Source: DATMER01 sp963741305
GTDB taxonomy: Bacteria; Acidobacteriota; Thermoanaerobaculia; Multivoradales; UBA5704
Length of the DNA stretch: 64,000 nucleotides
Direction of reading: 5' to 3'
Assembly (NCBI GenBank): GCA_963741305.1
Contig: CAVUHL010000003.1
Coordinates: forward strand, 5,890,001-5,954,000
The notes under the pieces are model-generated. The model searched no databases. It saw only the letters and a list, made by a program, of their open reading frames with translations, and was not told where the DNA came from. Positions 16,559 through 26,116 of this stretch are shown here, in pieces (the first letter of the stretch is position 1; each line of letters starts with the position of its first letter). The translations under genes were made by a program, and so were the position numbers.

Positions 16559-16587
16559 TTGACAGTCTAACCAGACAGGAATACTAT
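16559..16587 (+). promoter_or_regulatory. Consensus sigma-70-type promoter
   Basis: TTGACA (16559-16564), exactly 17 bp, then TACTAT (16582-16587). This is the best housekeeping-type promoter match I found in the window. No open reading frame starts directly after it; the nearest gene begins at 16757, beyond a strong terminator. Confidence 0.65.
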
Positions 16588-16593
16588 GCGCAA

Positions 16594-16687
16594 CTTACCC
16601 GGTTTCTTGACCGGCTAGTGTTCTTTGACAATCGATTCACCTTTGGGACAGGACGGGCCTTGGGCGGGCCCGTCCCTCCCTTTTTTT
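16594..16687 (+). ncRNA. Candidate small RNA or attenuated leader
   Basis: The predicted transcript runs from about 7 bp after the TACTAT box to the T-run of the terminator, about 94 nt. It holds an internal short hairpin (CGGT-TTCTTG-ACCG, near 16600-16616) and the terminator stem. No coding potential. It may be a free small RNA. It may also be a leader with conditional termination controlling the secreted-protein gene at 16757, 70 bp downstream. It resembles no RNA family I can name. Confidence 0.5.
16651..16687 (+). terminator. Intrinsic terminator
   Basis: Stem GGACGGGCC (16651-16659) and GGCCCGTCC (16667-16675), followed after CTCCC by seven T residues (16681-16687). Plus-strand orientation. 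Confidence 0.75.
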
Positions 16688-16756
16688 GCTCAGCGGATGG
16701 CGATCGACCGATTCCCGCCATGGAACGTTTGCGCTGGAACGCCTGTCTAACAGGGC

Positions 16757-18160
16757 ATGAGAACCTTTGGCCGTTCGTGCCTATTGCTGCTTTTTCCCCT
16801 CGGATTGGCCCTCACCGCCCAGCCCGCCGCCGCCTGTTCTTGCGTGGGCGGAGGGTTCGGCGAGTACGAGCCGTGCGAGGCCTGGGGAGCTGCCGCGATC
16901 TTCGTCGGCAAGGTGGCCGGCGTGACGACCGTCCCGTCCACGATGGACGATTACGGCGTGGGCGAATGGGAGCACCGGATCTTCCACTTCGACGTCAGCG
17001 AGTCTTTCGTCGGGGTTCAAGGCAAAACCGCCGACGTCGAGACCGGGATGGGCAACGGCGATTGCGGCGTGGACTTCGACATCGGGGAGACCTATTTCGT
17101 CTATGCCGGTGCCGATTCCGATGGGACCCTCAGGGTCAGCATGTGCGGCGACATGTCGAAGCCCCTCGCCCAGGCCGAGCGCGACCTCGCTTTTGCCCGT
17201 CAGGTGCAGAAGGGCGAATGGACGGCCGTCTATGGCCGCGTCACGACCCTGATGCGCGAAGACCTCCATGACTACCCGAAGGGATGGGGGATGCCGGGGG
17301 TCACCGTCAGGCTCTGGGGTCCCCACGGCCGGCGTTTCGAAGCGGTGACCAACGGCTTGGGCTACTTCACGGTCAAGGGGCGGCTCCGCGGGACCTACAC
17401 GATGCGCGCCGTGCTGCCCCCGGGCTTATACGCCCCGGCGGCCCCGGCGGCCCCGGCGGAGCAGGAGGTGGAGGTCCACCCGGACGATTGCGCCGGGGCC
17501 GAGATCGTCGTCTCTTCCCTGGGCACCATCGAGGGCCGGGTGGTCGACCCGGACGGCATGGGGGTCGTGTCGATGGCAGTGGCTCTGATGCCGGTGGACA
17601 AGCCGCACGACCTTTACCAGATCGCAACGGCGGACACGGATGAGAAGGGGCGCTATGTCTTCGAGAGCATCCCCGCGGGCGTCTATTCGATGGCGGCCAA
17701 CCACAAGGGGCCGGGCGCCAATGGGCTGCCCTATCTGCCCACCTACTACCCCGATGCGGGCAAGCTGACCGGCGCCGCCCCCGTCACGCTCAAGCCGGCC
17801 GAGTCCGTGAAGCTCGAGGACATCCGCCTGCCGCCCGCGATCAGAAAGGTTTCCGTGGCCGGTACCGTCAGGTGGCCGGATGGGCGCCCCGCCGAAGGGG
17901 TCGCGGTCGTCCTCGGCCTCGACGAGTGGGAGGGCGTGTGGGCCGATACCGACGCCAACGGCCGGTACGAGGTGACCGGCTTCGAAGGGCTGCGCTACCG
18001 GCTGGTCGCGGACGGCGAATGGATCGACGCGGCTGCGCATTCGGAGCCGCGGGAGCTGGTGCTCGGCGGCGAGGAGCTGGCGATCGATCTCGTGCTCGAT
18101 CACCCGTCCGAGATCAAGACCCCGGGCGAGTGGCAGCGGCGCGGGGGCCGCCCCTACTGA
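16757..18160 (+). CDS. Secreted protein with NTR/TIMP-like and carboxypeptidase-regulatory-like domains
   Basis: 467 residues. The signal peptide (LLLLFPLGLALTAQPAAA) is cleaved just before CSC. A mature protein beginning with Cys-x-Cys and carrying further cysteines (EPCEAW, GDCGVDF, SMCGDM) over about 130 residues resembles the netrin/TIMP-like fold. Then follow beta-sandwich repeats of the carboxypeptidase-regulatory type (TVRLWG...GYFTVKG; GTIEGRVVDPDG...GRYVFESIPAG; VAGTVRWPDG...GRYEVTGF). These resemble surface or periplasmic structural or binding modules. Specific role unknown. The region just upstream holds a promoter-terminator unit that could regulate it. Confidence 0.7.
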   Translation: MRTFGRSCLLLLFPLGLALTAQPAAACSCVGGGFGEYEPCEAWGAAAIFVGKVAGVTTVPSTMDDYGVGEWEHRIFHFDVSESFVGVQGKTADVETGMGNGDCGVDFDIGETYFVYAGADSDGTLRVSMCGDMSKPLAQAERDLAFARQVQKGEWTAVYGRVTTLMREDLHDYPKGWGMPGVTVRLWGPHGRRFEAVTNGLGYFTVKGRLRGTYTMRAVLPPGLYAPAAPAAPAEQEVEVHPDDCAGAEIVVSSLGTIEGRVVDPDGMGVVSMAVALMPVDKPHDLYQIATADTDEKGRYVFESIPAGVYSMAANHKGPGANGLPYLPTYYPDAGKLTGAAPVTLKPAESVKLEDIRLPPAIRKVSVAGTVRWPDGRPAEGVAVVLGLDEWEGVWADTDANGRYEVTGFEGLRYRLVADGEWIDAAAHSEPRELVLGGEELAIDLVLDHPSEIKTPGEWQRRGGRPY

Positions 18161-18173
18161 CATAATCGCCCGC

Positions 18174-19874
18174 GTGCACAACGTCCCCCTGATTACGACG
18201 ATCGCCGCCGCCCTGGGACTCGCCCTGGTCCTGGGGTTCGTGGCCGTCCGCCTGAAGCTGCCGGCCCTGGTCGGCTACCTGGTGGCCGGCGTGATCCTCG
18301 GTCCGGCCACGCCGGGCTTCGTCGCCGACGTCGAGCTCGCGAGCCAGCTCGCCGAGATCGGAGTCATGCTGCTGATGTTCGGCGTCGGCCTGCACTTTTC
18401 GGTCGACGACCTGTTGGCAGTGCGGAAGATCGCCATCCCCGGCGCGATCGGCCAGAGCGCCATCGCGACCGGGCTCGGAGCCGCCGCGGCATGGTTCTGG
18501 GGGTGGAGCCTGGCGGCCGGCATCGTGTTCGGCCTGTGCCTGTCGGTGGCGAGCACGGTCGTGCTGCTGCGGGCACTGGAGGACCGCGGCGCCCTGGGGA
18601 CGGTGAACGGCCAGATCGCGGTCGGCTGGCTGGTGGTCGAGGATCTGCTGACGGTGCTCGTCCTGGTGCTGCTGCCGCCCGTCGCCTCTACGTTCGGCCT
18701 GGGAGATACGGCAGCCGTAGCCGGGGAGAGCGGCCTCCTGGTGACTCTCGGGTTGACGCTGGGCCGGGTGGTGGCGTTCGCCGTGATCATGATCGTGGTC
18801 GGCCGGCGGCTGTTCCCCTGGTTGCTCTGGCAGGTGGCGCGCACGGGCTCACGCGAGCTGTTCACGTTGTGCGTGATCGCAGCGGCGGTCGGGATCGCCT
18901 ACGGCTCGGCCGAGCTGTTCGGCGTGTCCTTCGCGCTCGGCGCGTTCTTCGCCGGGATGGTATTGCGCGAGTCCGAGCTGAGCCACCGGGCGGCGTCAGA
19001 GTCTCTGCCGCTGCGTGACGCATTCTCGGTGTTGTTCTTCGTTTCGGTCGGGATGCTGTTCGATCCGCAGATCCTGATCGCCGAGCCGCTCCGCCTGCTG
19101 ATCGTGCTGGGCATCGTCGTGATCGGCAAGTCGCTCGCGGCGTTCGTGCTCGTCCTCGTCTTCCGCTATCCGCTCAACACGGCGCTGACGGTGTCGGCGA
19201 GCCTGGCGCAGATCGGCGAGTTTTCCTTCATCCTGGCGGGCCTTGGCGTTTCGCTCGGGGTGTTGCCGGTGGAAGGGCAGAGCCTGATCCTGGCCGGGGC
19301 GATCCTGTCGATCGCGATCAATCCGCTGGTTTTCCACGGGATCGAGCCGCTGCAGCGGATGATCCGCTCGCGCTCGATGCTCGCCCGCAAGCTGGAGCGG
19401 CCGCACGATCCTCTGGCCGAGCTGCCGATGAGCGTGGACGCGGCCGAGCTCACCGGGCACGTGGTGATCGTGGGTTATGGCCGGGTCGGCCGGCGGATCG
19501 CCGAGGCCCTGGCGGCGCGCGGCGTGCGCTTCGTGGTGGCCGAGGAGAACCGCGAGCTGGTCGAGGAGCTGCGGGCGCGCGGCGCGCACGCGGTTTCGGG
19601 GGACGCCTCGGAGCCGGCGGTGCTCATCCAGGCGCACATCGCGCGGGCACGGGCGATCGCGATCGCGGTTCCCGACGCCTTCCTCGCCCGCCGCGTGCTC
19701 GAGCTCGCGCGCATGGTCAATCCCGGCGTGCAGACGGTCGTCCGCACCCATAGCGAAGAAGAGGCCGGGCTGCTCCGGAAGGAGAAGGCGGACCAGGTCT
19801 TCGTGGGCGAGCACGAGCTCGCGGCGAGCATGGCGGACTACCTTCTGGAGCGGAGCGCGAAGCCGGCCGCCTGA
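18174..19874 (+). CDS. ybaL: Kef-type cation:proton antiporter (YbaL-like)
   Basis: 566 residues, close to E. coli YbaL in length and order. About 12-13 membrane helices (residues 1-400) of the CPA2 monovalent cation:proton antiporter family include LVGYLVAGVILGP and LLMFGVGLHFS. They are followed by a cytosolic TrkA-N Rossmann domain from about residue 428 (VVIVGYGRVGRRIAEAL) that senses nucleotide or redox state. A GTG start at 18174, 13 nt after the upstream stop, is used. Expected to exchange K+ or Na+ for protons at the inner membrane. Confidence 0.9.
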   Translation: MHNVPLITTIAAALGLALVLGFVAVRLKLPALVGYLVAGVILGPATPGFVADVELASQLAEIGVMLLMFGVGLHFSVDDLLAVRKIAIPGAIGQSAIATGLGAAAAWFWGWSLAAGIVFGLCLSVASTVVLLRALEDRGALGTVNGQIAVGWLVVEDLLTVLVLVLLPPVASTFGLGDTAAVAGESGLLVTLGLTLGRVVAFAVIMIVVGRRLFPWLLWQVARTGSRELFTLCVIAAAVGIAYGSAELFGVSFALGAFFAGMVLRESELSHRAASESLPLRDAFSVLFFVSVGMLFDPQILIAEPLRLLIVLGIVVIGKSLAAFVLVLVFRYPLNTALTVSASLAQIGEFSFILAGLGVSLGVLPVEGQSLILAGAILSIAINPLVFHGIEPLQRMIRSRSMLARKLERPHDPLAELPMSVDAAELTGHVVIVGYGRVGRRIAEALAARGVRFVVAEENRELVEELRARGAHAVSGDASEPAVLIQAHIARARAIAIAVPDAFLARRVLELARMVNPGVQTVVRTHSEEEAGLLRKEKADQVFVGEHELAASMADYLLERSAKPAA

Positions 19875-19877
19875 GGA

Positions 19878-20015
19878 CCCTCACCCCCTAACCCCCTCTC
19901 CCACACGCACTCTCCCCGCCCGGGAGAGGGGGAACCGGAACCATGCTTTCAGGGTGGGGGCGCCCCTCTCCCGGGTGGGCGTGAGTGCGTGTGGGAGAGG
20001 GGACGGGGGTGAGGG
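19878..20015. terminator. Long inverted repeat between convergent genes
   Basis: Starts with CCCTCACCCCCTAACC and ends with the near complement GGGGGTGAGGG, with matching inner arms containing CCCACACGCACTC / GAGTGCGTGTGGG. It fills the gap between two convergent stop codons (19874 and 20017), so it probably acts as a bidirectional terminator. It is one of at least four related elements in the window. Confidence 0.6.
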
Positions 20016-20016
20016 T

Positions 20017-21273
20017 TCAGGCCTGCTCCGCCTTGCGCGCCCGGCTGCCGAGCCAGAGCATGACGGCGCCGAGCGCGCAGGAAACCGGGCAGACCAGGAG
20101 GGCGAGCCTCATCCTGTCGGGATCGGTGGCCACGCCGAGCACGTCGCTGAGCCGGCCGATCAGGGGGGAGCCGACGAGGTAGGCCAGGATGTTGACCACC
20201 GAGAACAGGATGCCGATGCCGAGCCCGCGCAGGTGCGGTCCGGCGATCTCGTGCAGGTCGGCCGCCGCCGGGGCGACCCAGATCAGGGCGAACCCGTACA
20301 GGGGCACGTTCAGGGCCAGAAGAAGGCCGAGGTTGTCGCTGAACAACAGCCCGAGCCAGAGCGGGACCGAGAGGAGGGCCGCGCAGGCGGTGAACGCCAT
20401 CCGGCCTCCCGCGCCCTGCCGACGGAAACGGTCGGCGAAATAGCCGCCGAGGATCGTGACCGGCACGCCGACGGTCAGCGCCAGGATCCCGCCCACGAAG
20501 CCGATCGTCGCCAGGCTCACGCCGTGGACGCGCATGTAGTAGGCCGCCCCCCAGATCCCGAGGTTGTTGGCGGCGATCCCGAACAGGGCGTATCCGGCGT
20601 ACAGGTAGCGCAGCGGGACGGAGCGCAGCAGGATCTTCCAGTCGTCCCGGCCGTATTTGGCCGCCGCGACTTCCGTGCGTCCGCGTGCCGGCTCGCGCAG
20701 AAGGAAGACGAAGAGGGCGAAAACGAGCCCCGGGAATCCCAGCAGGTAGAACGCTTCCCGCCAGCCGTAGCTCTGCCCGATCCAGCCGCCGAGCAAAAAG
20801 GCGAGCCCGCCGCCGATGGCGATGCCCGAGGTGTAGACCCCCTGGGCCGTCGCGCGCAGGCGGATTGGAAAGAAGTCGCTCACCAGCGAGAGCGCCGCGG
20901 GGCCGAGCGTGGCCTCGCCGACCCCGACCATGACCCGGCAGAAGAACAGGGACCAGAAGCTGTCGGCGAACCCGGTCAGGCCGGAGAAGAGGCTCCAGAC
21001 CGCGAGCCCCCCGGCGATCAGGTTCTTCCTCGGCACGCGGTCCGCGAGGCGCCCGAAGGGGACTCCGAGCAGCGTGTAGAAGATGACGAAGGAGGTCGTC
21101 CCCAGCAACGCGAGCTCCAGGTCGCTGAACTTCATTTCCGCCTGGATCGGCGTGAACAGGATGTAGATGAGCTGGCGGTCGAGGAAGTTGAGGACGTAGA
21201 CGAGCGTGAGGAGGAGGAGTGCGTACCACGAGTAGGCCGGTGCGCGCTCTTCCAAGGGCTGACTGGTGGTCAT
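20017..21273 (-). CDS. MFS transporter (spinster-like)
   Basis: 418 residues with 12 predicted membrane helices. The first loop carries the MFS signature (GRLADRVPRKNLIAGG), and EATLGPAALSLVSDFFP lies in helix 4-5. The pattern LNFLDRQLIYILFTPIQAEM after helix 1 is typical of the spinster/hexuronate-like MFS group found in many environmental bacteria. Substrate not predictable. Inner membrane. Confidence 0.85.
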   Translation of the reverse strand: MTTSQPLEERAPAYSWYALLLLTLVYVLNFLDRQLIYILFTPIQAEMKFSDLELALLGTTSFVIFYTLLGVPFGRLADRVPRKNLIAGGLAVWSLFSGLTGFADSFWSLFFCRVMVGVGEATLGPAALSLVSDFFPIRLRATAQGVYTSGIAIGGGLAFLLGGWIGQSYGWREAFYLLGFPGLVFALFVFLLREPARGRTEVAAAKYGRDDWKILLRSVPLRYLYAGYALFGIAANNLGIWGAAYYMRVHGVSLATIGFVGGILALTVGVPVTILGGYFADRFRRQGAGGRMAFTACAALLSVPLWLGLLFSDNLGLLLALNVPLYGFALIWVAPAAADLHEIAGPHLRGLGIGILFSVVNILAYLVGSPLIGRLSDVLGVATDPDRMRLALLVCPVSCALGAVMLWLGSRARKAEQA

Positions 21274-21362
21274 CGCTTGTTTCCTCCGCTAAAGAGCGGA
21301 AAGCATAACAAGCGTTCGGTATTTTGCCAAACGGAGCCCTCGGCTCATCCGTGCACTGCAGG

Positions 21363-21582
21363 CCCTCACCCCCAGCCCCTCTCCCGGCCGCACACCCGGA
21401 CCCCCGGGAGAGGGGAGGGCGCAAGCTCCAACTTCATCTCCGCAGATGGCTTGATCTAAAGCACGATCCAAGTAGCCATTTCTTTCCCAACAAGCATAAG
21501 CGTGGTGACGTTGGTGGATCTCGCGAGCCCCCCTCTCCCGGGGGTCCGGGTGTGCGGCCGGGAGAGGGGCTGGGGGTGAGGG
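21363..21582. repeat. Pair of roughly 50-nt perfect inverted repeat arms
   Basis: The left arm (21363 to about 21415) begins CCCTCACCCCCAGCCC. The right arm (about 21530-21582) is its reverse complement over about 50 nt. About 115 bp of ordinary sequence with no gene lie between them. The element occupies the 312-bp gap between an MFS start and the stop of the penicillin acylase gene. It belongs to the same family as the elements at 19878 and 34263. Confidence 0.7.
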
Positions 21583-21585
21583 CTT

Positions 21586-23988
21586 TTACGGCGCGAGCTT
21601 CAAGGTATGCACCGTCTTCCCCGGCAGGAACGGCGTCGGCCGGCCTTCTTCCCAGGCTTCATGGCCGTCACCGTAGTGGGGCGAGAGCGGATGGCCGCTC
21701 TGCCCCACCGGCATGTGGAAGTAGCCGGCCTCTTCCTTGCCCGGCGAGACCACGATGCGCTCCGAGGAACCGAACGAGGGACCCTGGAGGCGGGGCATGT
21801 CCACGTCGCCCGGAAGAGGCCGCGGCTTCATGTCCAGCCAGCGGCCGGCGAAGGCGGGCAGGGCGGCGGAGAGCGGATGGCGGATGCGCGAGGTGTTCTT
21901 CTCTCCCCAGGTGCGCTCCGCCAGGGACTCTCCTTGGTAGGACGCGAGCACCGCGTCGGCCGAGGCGAGGAGCAGGTCGTCCCAGCTCTTGTAGCGGGGA
22001 TCGAGGAGATGGGCCGGACGCTCGGTGATCAACTTCCAGAGCGGGCCTTCGATCTGCCGCAGCTCGCCCAGGTCGAAGCGCTCGTCCGCCGCGGCACAGC
22101 GGGCCACGATGGCTTCGAAGACCCGGTTGCGGACTTCCCTGCGGAACTCTTTGACGAGCCGGTAGCCCGCGGAGTCGATCGAGGCGTGGCCTGTCCAGCT
22201 TTTCTCCACGAGGTCCCGCATCTCGCCCTGCGGAAGGAGCTGGCGCCAGCGGTCGAGGAAGAGGGCGCGGTCGTCGAGCTGGATGGCCAGCAAATCCTTG
22301 GGCTTGGCTTTGTCCAAAGCGAGAAGGCCGTCCCGGATCTGACGGGCACGGGCGCCGAGCCAGTAGCCGCTGTCCCCCACCCGGGCGAGCTCGGGCCCTT
22401 CTACGACGCGGGTGTTCGCGGTCCAGACCCGCCCCGAGGGGGGATCGACGACCTTGGGAACCTCTGTAAGCCAGCCATCCCAGCCACGGGTGCCATCCGC
22501 CCAGGAGGTTGGGACCTCGCCGTCGATACCGATCCTCTTCGGGACCTTGCCGATGATGGTCCAGGCGATCCGGCCATCCGCATCCGCCACCACGAAGTTC
22601 TGCGGCGGGATGCCGGCCCGGTGGGCAATGGCGATGGCTTCGTCGATGTTCTTCGCGGTTTCCAAGTCGAGGATGCCGACGTTTACGGCGTCCGGATGGT
22701 GGCCGGTCCAGGCAAAGGCAAGCGGACGGCCCCGATGGTCCTTATCGAAGAGGATCGGACCCCAGACCGTCCCCCGGACTTCCAGCGTGACGGGCTCGGC
22801 GCGCGCGATCCGGATGACTTCCTGGTGACGCTCGAAGCGGCGCGGCCCCTGGGGAGTTCGGTAGACCTCGGGGTCGTTCGGATCAGTTTCTACGATCACG
22901 AGGTCGTGCCAGTTGACGTAGCTGTTCGTAAACCCCCAGGCGATGCGGCCGGTGCTTCCGACGACGAAGGCAGGCACGCCCGGCAGGGTGATGCCGTCCA
23001 CCCGCTGAGTACTGCCGGCATGGGGCAGGACCATCGCGGCCTTGTACCAGGTGTTCGGGACCTGGATGCCGAGGTGCATGTCGTTGGCGAGCCAGGCACG
23101 GCCGTCCGCGGTGTGGGTGCCCGCGACCGCCCAGTTGTTGCTGCCGCGGGGCTGGCGCTGCTCGGCGAAGCCGCTCCAGGGGAGCGGGCGGGGAGGAGTC
23201 TTCTCCTTGCGCAGGTCGAAGACCTCGGGGCCAGGGATGGGCAGGGTCGCCATGGGCTCGCCGGCGAGGGGGGCGTCCCACTCGGTCCCGGATTGAGTCA
23301 GGAACTCTGCGAGCTGCGGCGGCAGGAGGTCATGGATCACGCCCACGGAGAGCTCTCGGTGGCCGGTGGGGTTGTGCAGCTCGATGAACATGGCGAGCGG
23401 GACGAGCACCGAGTCTTCGGCTTTCCAGGGCGCGGGTCTTTGTGGGATCAGGAGGTATTCGAATGGGGAGGCGCCGAGGGCGGAAAGGCCGGCGTTGACG
23501 CCATCCGCGTAGGCTTCGAGGATGGCCCGGTCCCGCGGAGTCCCGGAGGCGAGCGTCCGGCGGGCCACGTCGCGGAGACGATGGACGCGGATCTCCTTGT
23601 CGACTTCCAAGGCGACCACCCCGAACAGCTCCGAGAGCTCGCCGGCCGCCTTGCGCCGCATGAGGTCCATTTGAAAGAAGCGCTCCTGCCCGTGAAGGAA
23701 GCCGAGGGCGCGGGCGGCGTCCAGGCGGTTGGAAGCCCGGATCGTGGGCACGCCGAGGCCGTCGCGCTCTACGGTCACCTCGGCCGAGAGGCCGGGAAGG
23801 GAGGCCTGGCCGTCGAGTTGGGGGAGGCTGGCTCGGAGCTGGTGGCGGGTCCAGAGGGCGGCGGAAAGGACGGCAAGGACAATGAGGACAGCAAGGACGG
23901 CGAGGACGATTCGGAGGCGGCGCTTCCGAGGACGGGGAAGCGACTCGGGAACAGAGGTCGGGCGGGAGGTGGGCAGGGCCTCGGCCAT
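21586..23988 (-). CDS. Penicillin acylase family (Ntn hydrolase) protein
   Basis: 800 residues from the ATG at 23988, chosen for its GAGGAG site; an ATG 30 nt further upstream is less likely. One membrane anchor or signal lies at about residues 22-45 (VLAVLAVLIVLAVLSAALW). The precursor has an alpha-chain region (LGFLHGQERFFQMDLMRR), a spacer, and the autocatalytic Ser in RGSNNWAV (S283), which would become the N-terminal nucleophile of the beta chain. The family hydrolyses amide bonds of acyl compounds such as penicillins, N-acyl-homoserine lactones or cyclic lipopeptides. Periplasmic. Substrate unknown. Confidence 0.9.
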   Translation of the reverse strand: MAEALPTSRPTSVPESLPRPRKRRLRIVLAVLAVLIVLAVLSAALWTRHQLRASLPQLDGQASLPGLSAEVTVERDGLGVPTIRASNRLDAARALGFLHGQERFFQMDLMRRKAAGELSELFGVVALEVDKEIRVHRLRDVARRTLASGTPRDRAILEAYADGVNAGLSALGASPFEYLLIPQRPAPWKAEDSVLVPLAMFIELHNPTGHRELSVGVIHDLLPPQLAEFLTQSGTEWDAPLAGEPMATLPIPGPEVFDLRKEKTPPRPLPWSGFAEQRQPRGSNNWAVAGTHTADGRAWLANDMHLGIQVPNTWYKAAMVLPHAGSTQRVDGITLPGVPAFVVGSTGRIAWGFTNSYVNWHDLVIVETDPNDPEVYRTPQGPRRFERHQEVIRIARAEPVTLEVRGTVWGPILFDKDHRGRPLAFAWTGHHPDAVNVGILDLETAKNIDEAIAIAHRAGIPPQNFVVADADGRIAWTIIGKVPKRIGIDGEVPTSWADGTRGWDGWLTEVPKVVDPPSGRVWTANTRVVEGPELARVGDSGYWLGARARQIRDGLLALDKAKPKDLLAIQLDDRALFLDRWRQLLPQGEMRDLVEKSWTGHASIDSAGYRLVKEFRREVRNRVFEAIVARCAAADERFDLGELRQIEGPLWKLITERPAHLLDPRYKSWDDLLLASADAVLASYQGESLAERTWGEKNTSRIRHPLSAALPAFAGRWLDMKPRPLPGDVDMPRLQGPSFGSSERIVVSPGKEEAGYFHMPVGQSGHPLSPHYGDGHEAWEEGRPTPFLPGKTVHTLKLAP

Positions 23989-24134
23989 AGGGGGCTCCTC
24001 GAAGTGGACTCCAGGCAAATAGGAATCGTCTGCCGTTTCAGTAAGCTATCAAAATTGGCTGAAAAAGGACTGCCGTGTCCGTCCGGGGTGTAAGACGCCA
24101 TGACGACGCAACTCTCTCCTGGAGGATGCTCCGC

Positions 24135-26114
24135 ATGATCGAGACACCCGTTTCCCGGCGCCTGCGCATCCTCGCCTTCGATCCAAGCCTGGCAACCCGG
24201 CTGGACACAGCGACGATCAACGAGATCACCGTCAACATACCGTGGGAGGAGAAGCTCCAGCCTGGGCCCATCGGCGAGTACATCGAGGTCGTCGACGTCG
24301 ATCCCGCCAGCGGCGTGGTGTACCAGCCGGTGAACCTGAATCATCCGCACCTCCTTGCCCAGGACGGTCTTCCGCCCTCGGAATCGGATCCCCAATTCCA
24401 CCAGCAGATGGTGTATGCGGTCGCGATGACCACCATCCGGCATTTCGAGCGAGCGCTCGGGCGTGTGGCCTTCTGGGCAGACCGGCGATTCCGGATGGAG
24501 AACAGCGAATACCGCGAGCAGTTCGTGCGGCGTCTGCGTATCTACCCGCACGCGCTACGTAACCGCAACGCCTACTACAGTCCGGCGAAAAAGGCGCTGC
24601 TGTTCGGGTACTTCCCGGTTACGACCAAGGACGTGCACAACACACCGGGTACGCTGGTCTTCACCTGCCTGTCGCACGACATCATCGCGCACGAGGTGAC
24701 CCATGCGTTGCTCGACGGCGTCCATCCGCGGTTCAACGAGCCGAGCAACCCGGACGTCCACGCCTTCCATGAGGCGTTCGCGGACATCGTGGCGCTCTTC
24801 CAACACTTCTCCTACCCGTCGGTCCTAGAGAGTCAGATCCGCCGCACGCGCGGCAACCTGCACACCGAGAGCCTTCTCGCGCAGCTCGCGCAACAGTTCG
24901 GCCGTGCTACCGGCCGCGGCTCCGCCCTTCGCGATGCGCTTGGCAGCGTCAACGACAGCACGGGAGAGTGGACGCTGCGCCGTCCCGATCCGCACGCGCT
25001 GGAGACGAGCGACGGTCCGCACGCCCGCGGCTCGATTCTGGTTGCGGCGATCTTTCGCGCCTTCCTTCTGATCTATCGCGCGCGCAGCGCGGATCTCTTT
25101 CGGATCGCGACTCAGGGGACCGGCACGCTGCCCGAAGGTGACATCCATCCCGACCTCGCGCAGCGTCTCGCGGCCGAAGCGGCGAAGTGCGCCGAACGGG
25201 TGCTGCAGATGTGCATCCGCGCAATCGACTACTGCCCGCCCGTGGATATTACGTTCGGTGACTTCCTGCGCGGCGTCGTTACCGCCGACCTCGACTATTC
25301 CCCGGAGGACGCCGGCAGCTTCCGCATAGTGTTCGTCGAGAGCTTCCGCGAGTGGGGGATCTATCCGCGAGGCGTTACGAGCATGGGCATCGAGACCCTT
25401 GCCTGGCCTCGGGGCGAAGAGCTGCTCCAGGACCTCGCGGCACAGGAACAGCCGCGGCACACGGAGGAGCGCCTCAAGAATGATCTGAAGGAATTCCTCG
25501 TGAAGGAAGTTGTCCAGAACTGGAACCTCGAGAGTGACAGGTACCAGGTCTGGAAGGACTTCGAGCGCGTCCGAAAAGCGCTCTGGAGCTGGCTCCATAA
25601 CGGCGACAGCGTCGGTCGTGACTACGCGAGACTCTTTGGGCTCGTGATCGATAACAGCAAGGCGCCGCCGACCGTCTCGCGAAGGAGCTCCGGGCCTGCC
25701 GTCGAGATCCACGCGGCGCGTCCAGCGCTCCGGCGCACGGTCAGCGGCACCGCGCGCACCGATCTCGTCATTGAGATCACGCAGCGCCGGCACGGCTACT
25801 TCGACCCCGAGGTTCAGAGAAAGATGGACGACCGCTCGGTTCCGCCGGGCTCGAACGCGCCGGCGCCCGACTTCATCTTCCGCGCGGGCTGCACGGTCCT
25901 CATCGATCCAGTGACCGCCAGCGTGCGCCGCGTCATCCACACAGCGGGCACCATCGCGGACGACGGCCATCTCGAACGCGTCAGGAGCTTCCTCGTCGGA
26001 GAGACGGGAGCGTCCGGCAACTCTTTCGACGCCGGCCTGCCCGGGAGCCTTGGCATCTCCGGCTTCAACATACGCAACGAGCCGTTCGCCCTGCTGCACC
26101 AGACGGAGGACTGA
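24135..26114 (+). CDS. Thermolysin-like (M4-type) metallopeptidase
   Basis: 659 residues from the ATG at 24135, which has GGAGG 9 nt before it. The zinc motif is H186-E-V-T-H190, followed 23 residues later by E213 in HEAFADIV, as in gluzincins of the M4 kind. There is no signal peptide, so it may act in the cytoplasm, unlike secreted thermolysins. The C-terminal 250 residues have no recognised domain. The stop lies 2 nt before the next ATG, an MBL hydrolase, and the two are surely co-transcribed. Function as a pair is unknown; regulated proteolysis in stress or defence is possible (inference). Confidence 0.78.
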   Translation: MIETPVSRRLRILAFDPSLATRLDTATINEITVNIPWEEKLQPGPIGEYIEVVDVDPASGVVYQPVNLNHPHLLAQDGLPPSESDPQFHQQMVYAVAMTTIRHFERALGRVAFWADRRFRMENSEYREQFVRRLRIYPHALRNRNAYYSPAKKALLFGYFPVTTKDVHNTPGTLVFTCLSHDIIAHEVTHALLDGVHPRFNEPSNPDVHAFHEAFADIVALFQHFSYPSVLESQIRRTRGNLHTESLLAQLAQQFGRATGRGSALRDALGSVNDSTGEWTLRRPDPHALETSDGPHARGSILVAAIFRAFLLIYRARSADLFRIATQGTGTLPEGDIHPDLAQRLAAEAAKCAERVLQMCIRAIDYCPPVDITFGDFLRGVVTADLDYSPEDAGSFRIVFVESFREWGIYPRGVTSMGIETLAWPRGEELLQDLAAQEQPRHTEERLKNDLKEFLVKEVVQNWNLESDRYQVWKDFERVRKALWSWLHNGDSVGRDYARLFGLVIDNSKAPPTVSRRSSGPAVEIHAARPALRRTVSGTARTDLVIEITQRRHGYFDPEVQRKMDDRSVPPGSNAPAPDFIFRAGCTVLIDPVTASVRRVIHTAGTIADDGHLERVRSFLVGETGASGNSFDAGLPGSLGISGFNIRNEPFALLHQTED

Positions 26115-26116
26115 CC

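Noticed and set aside
16142..16570. Protein genes across array A on either strand
   Set aside because: Composition dominated by Arg/Pro/Gly, no start signals, and the pattern follows the 21-bp repeat.
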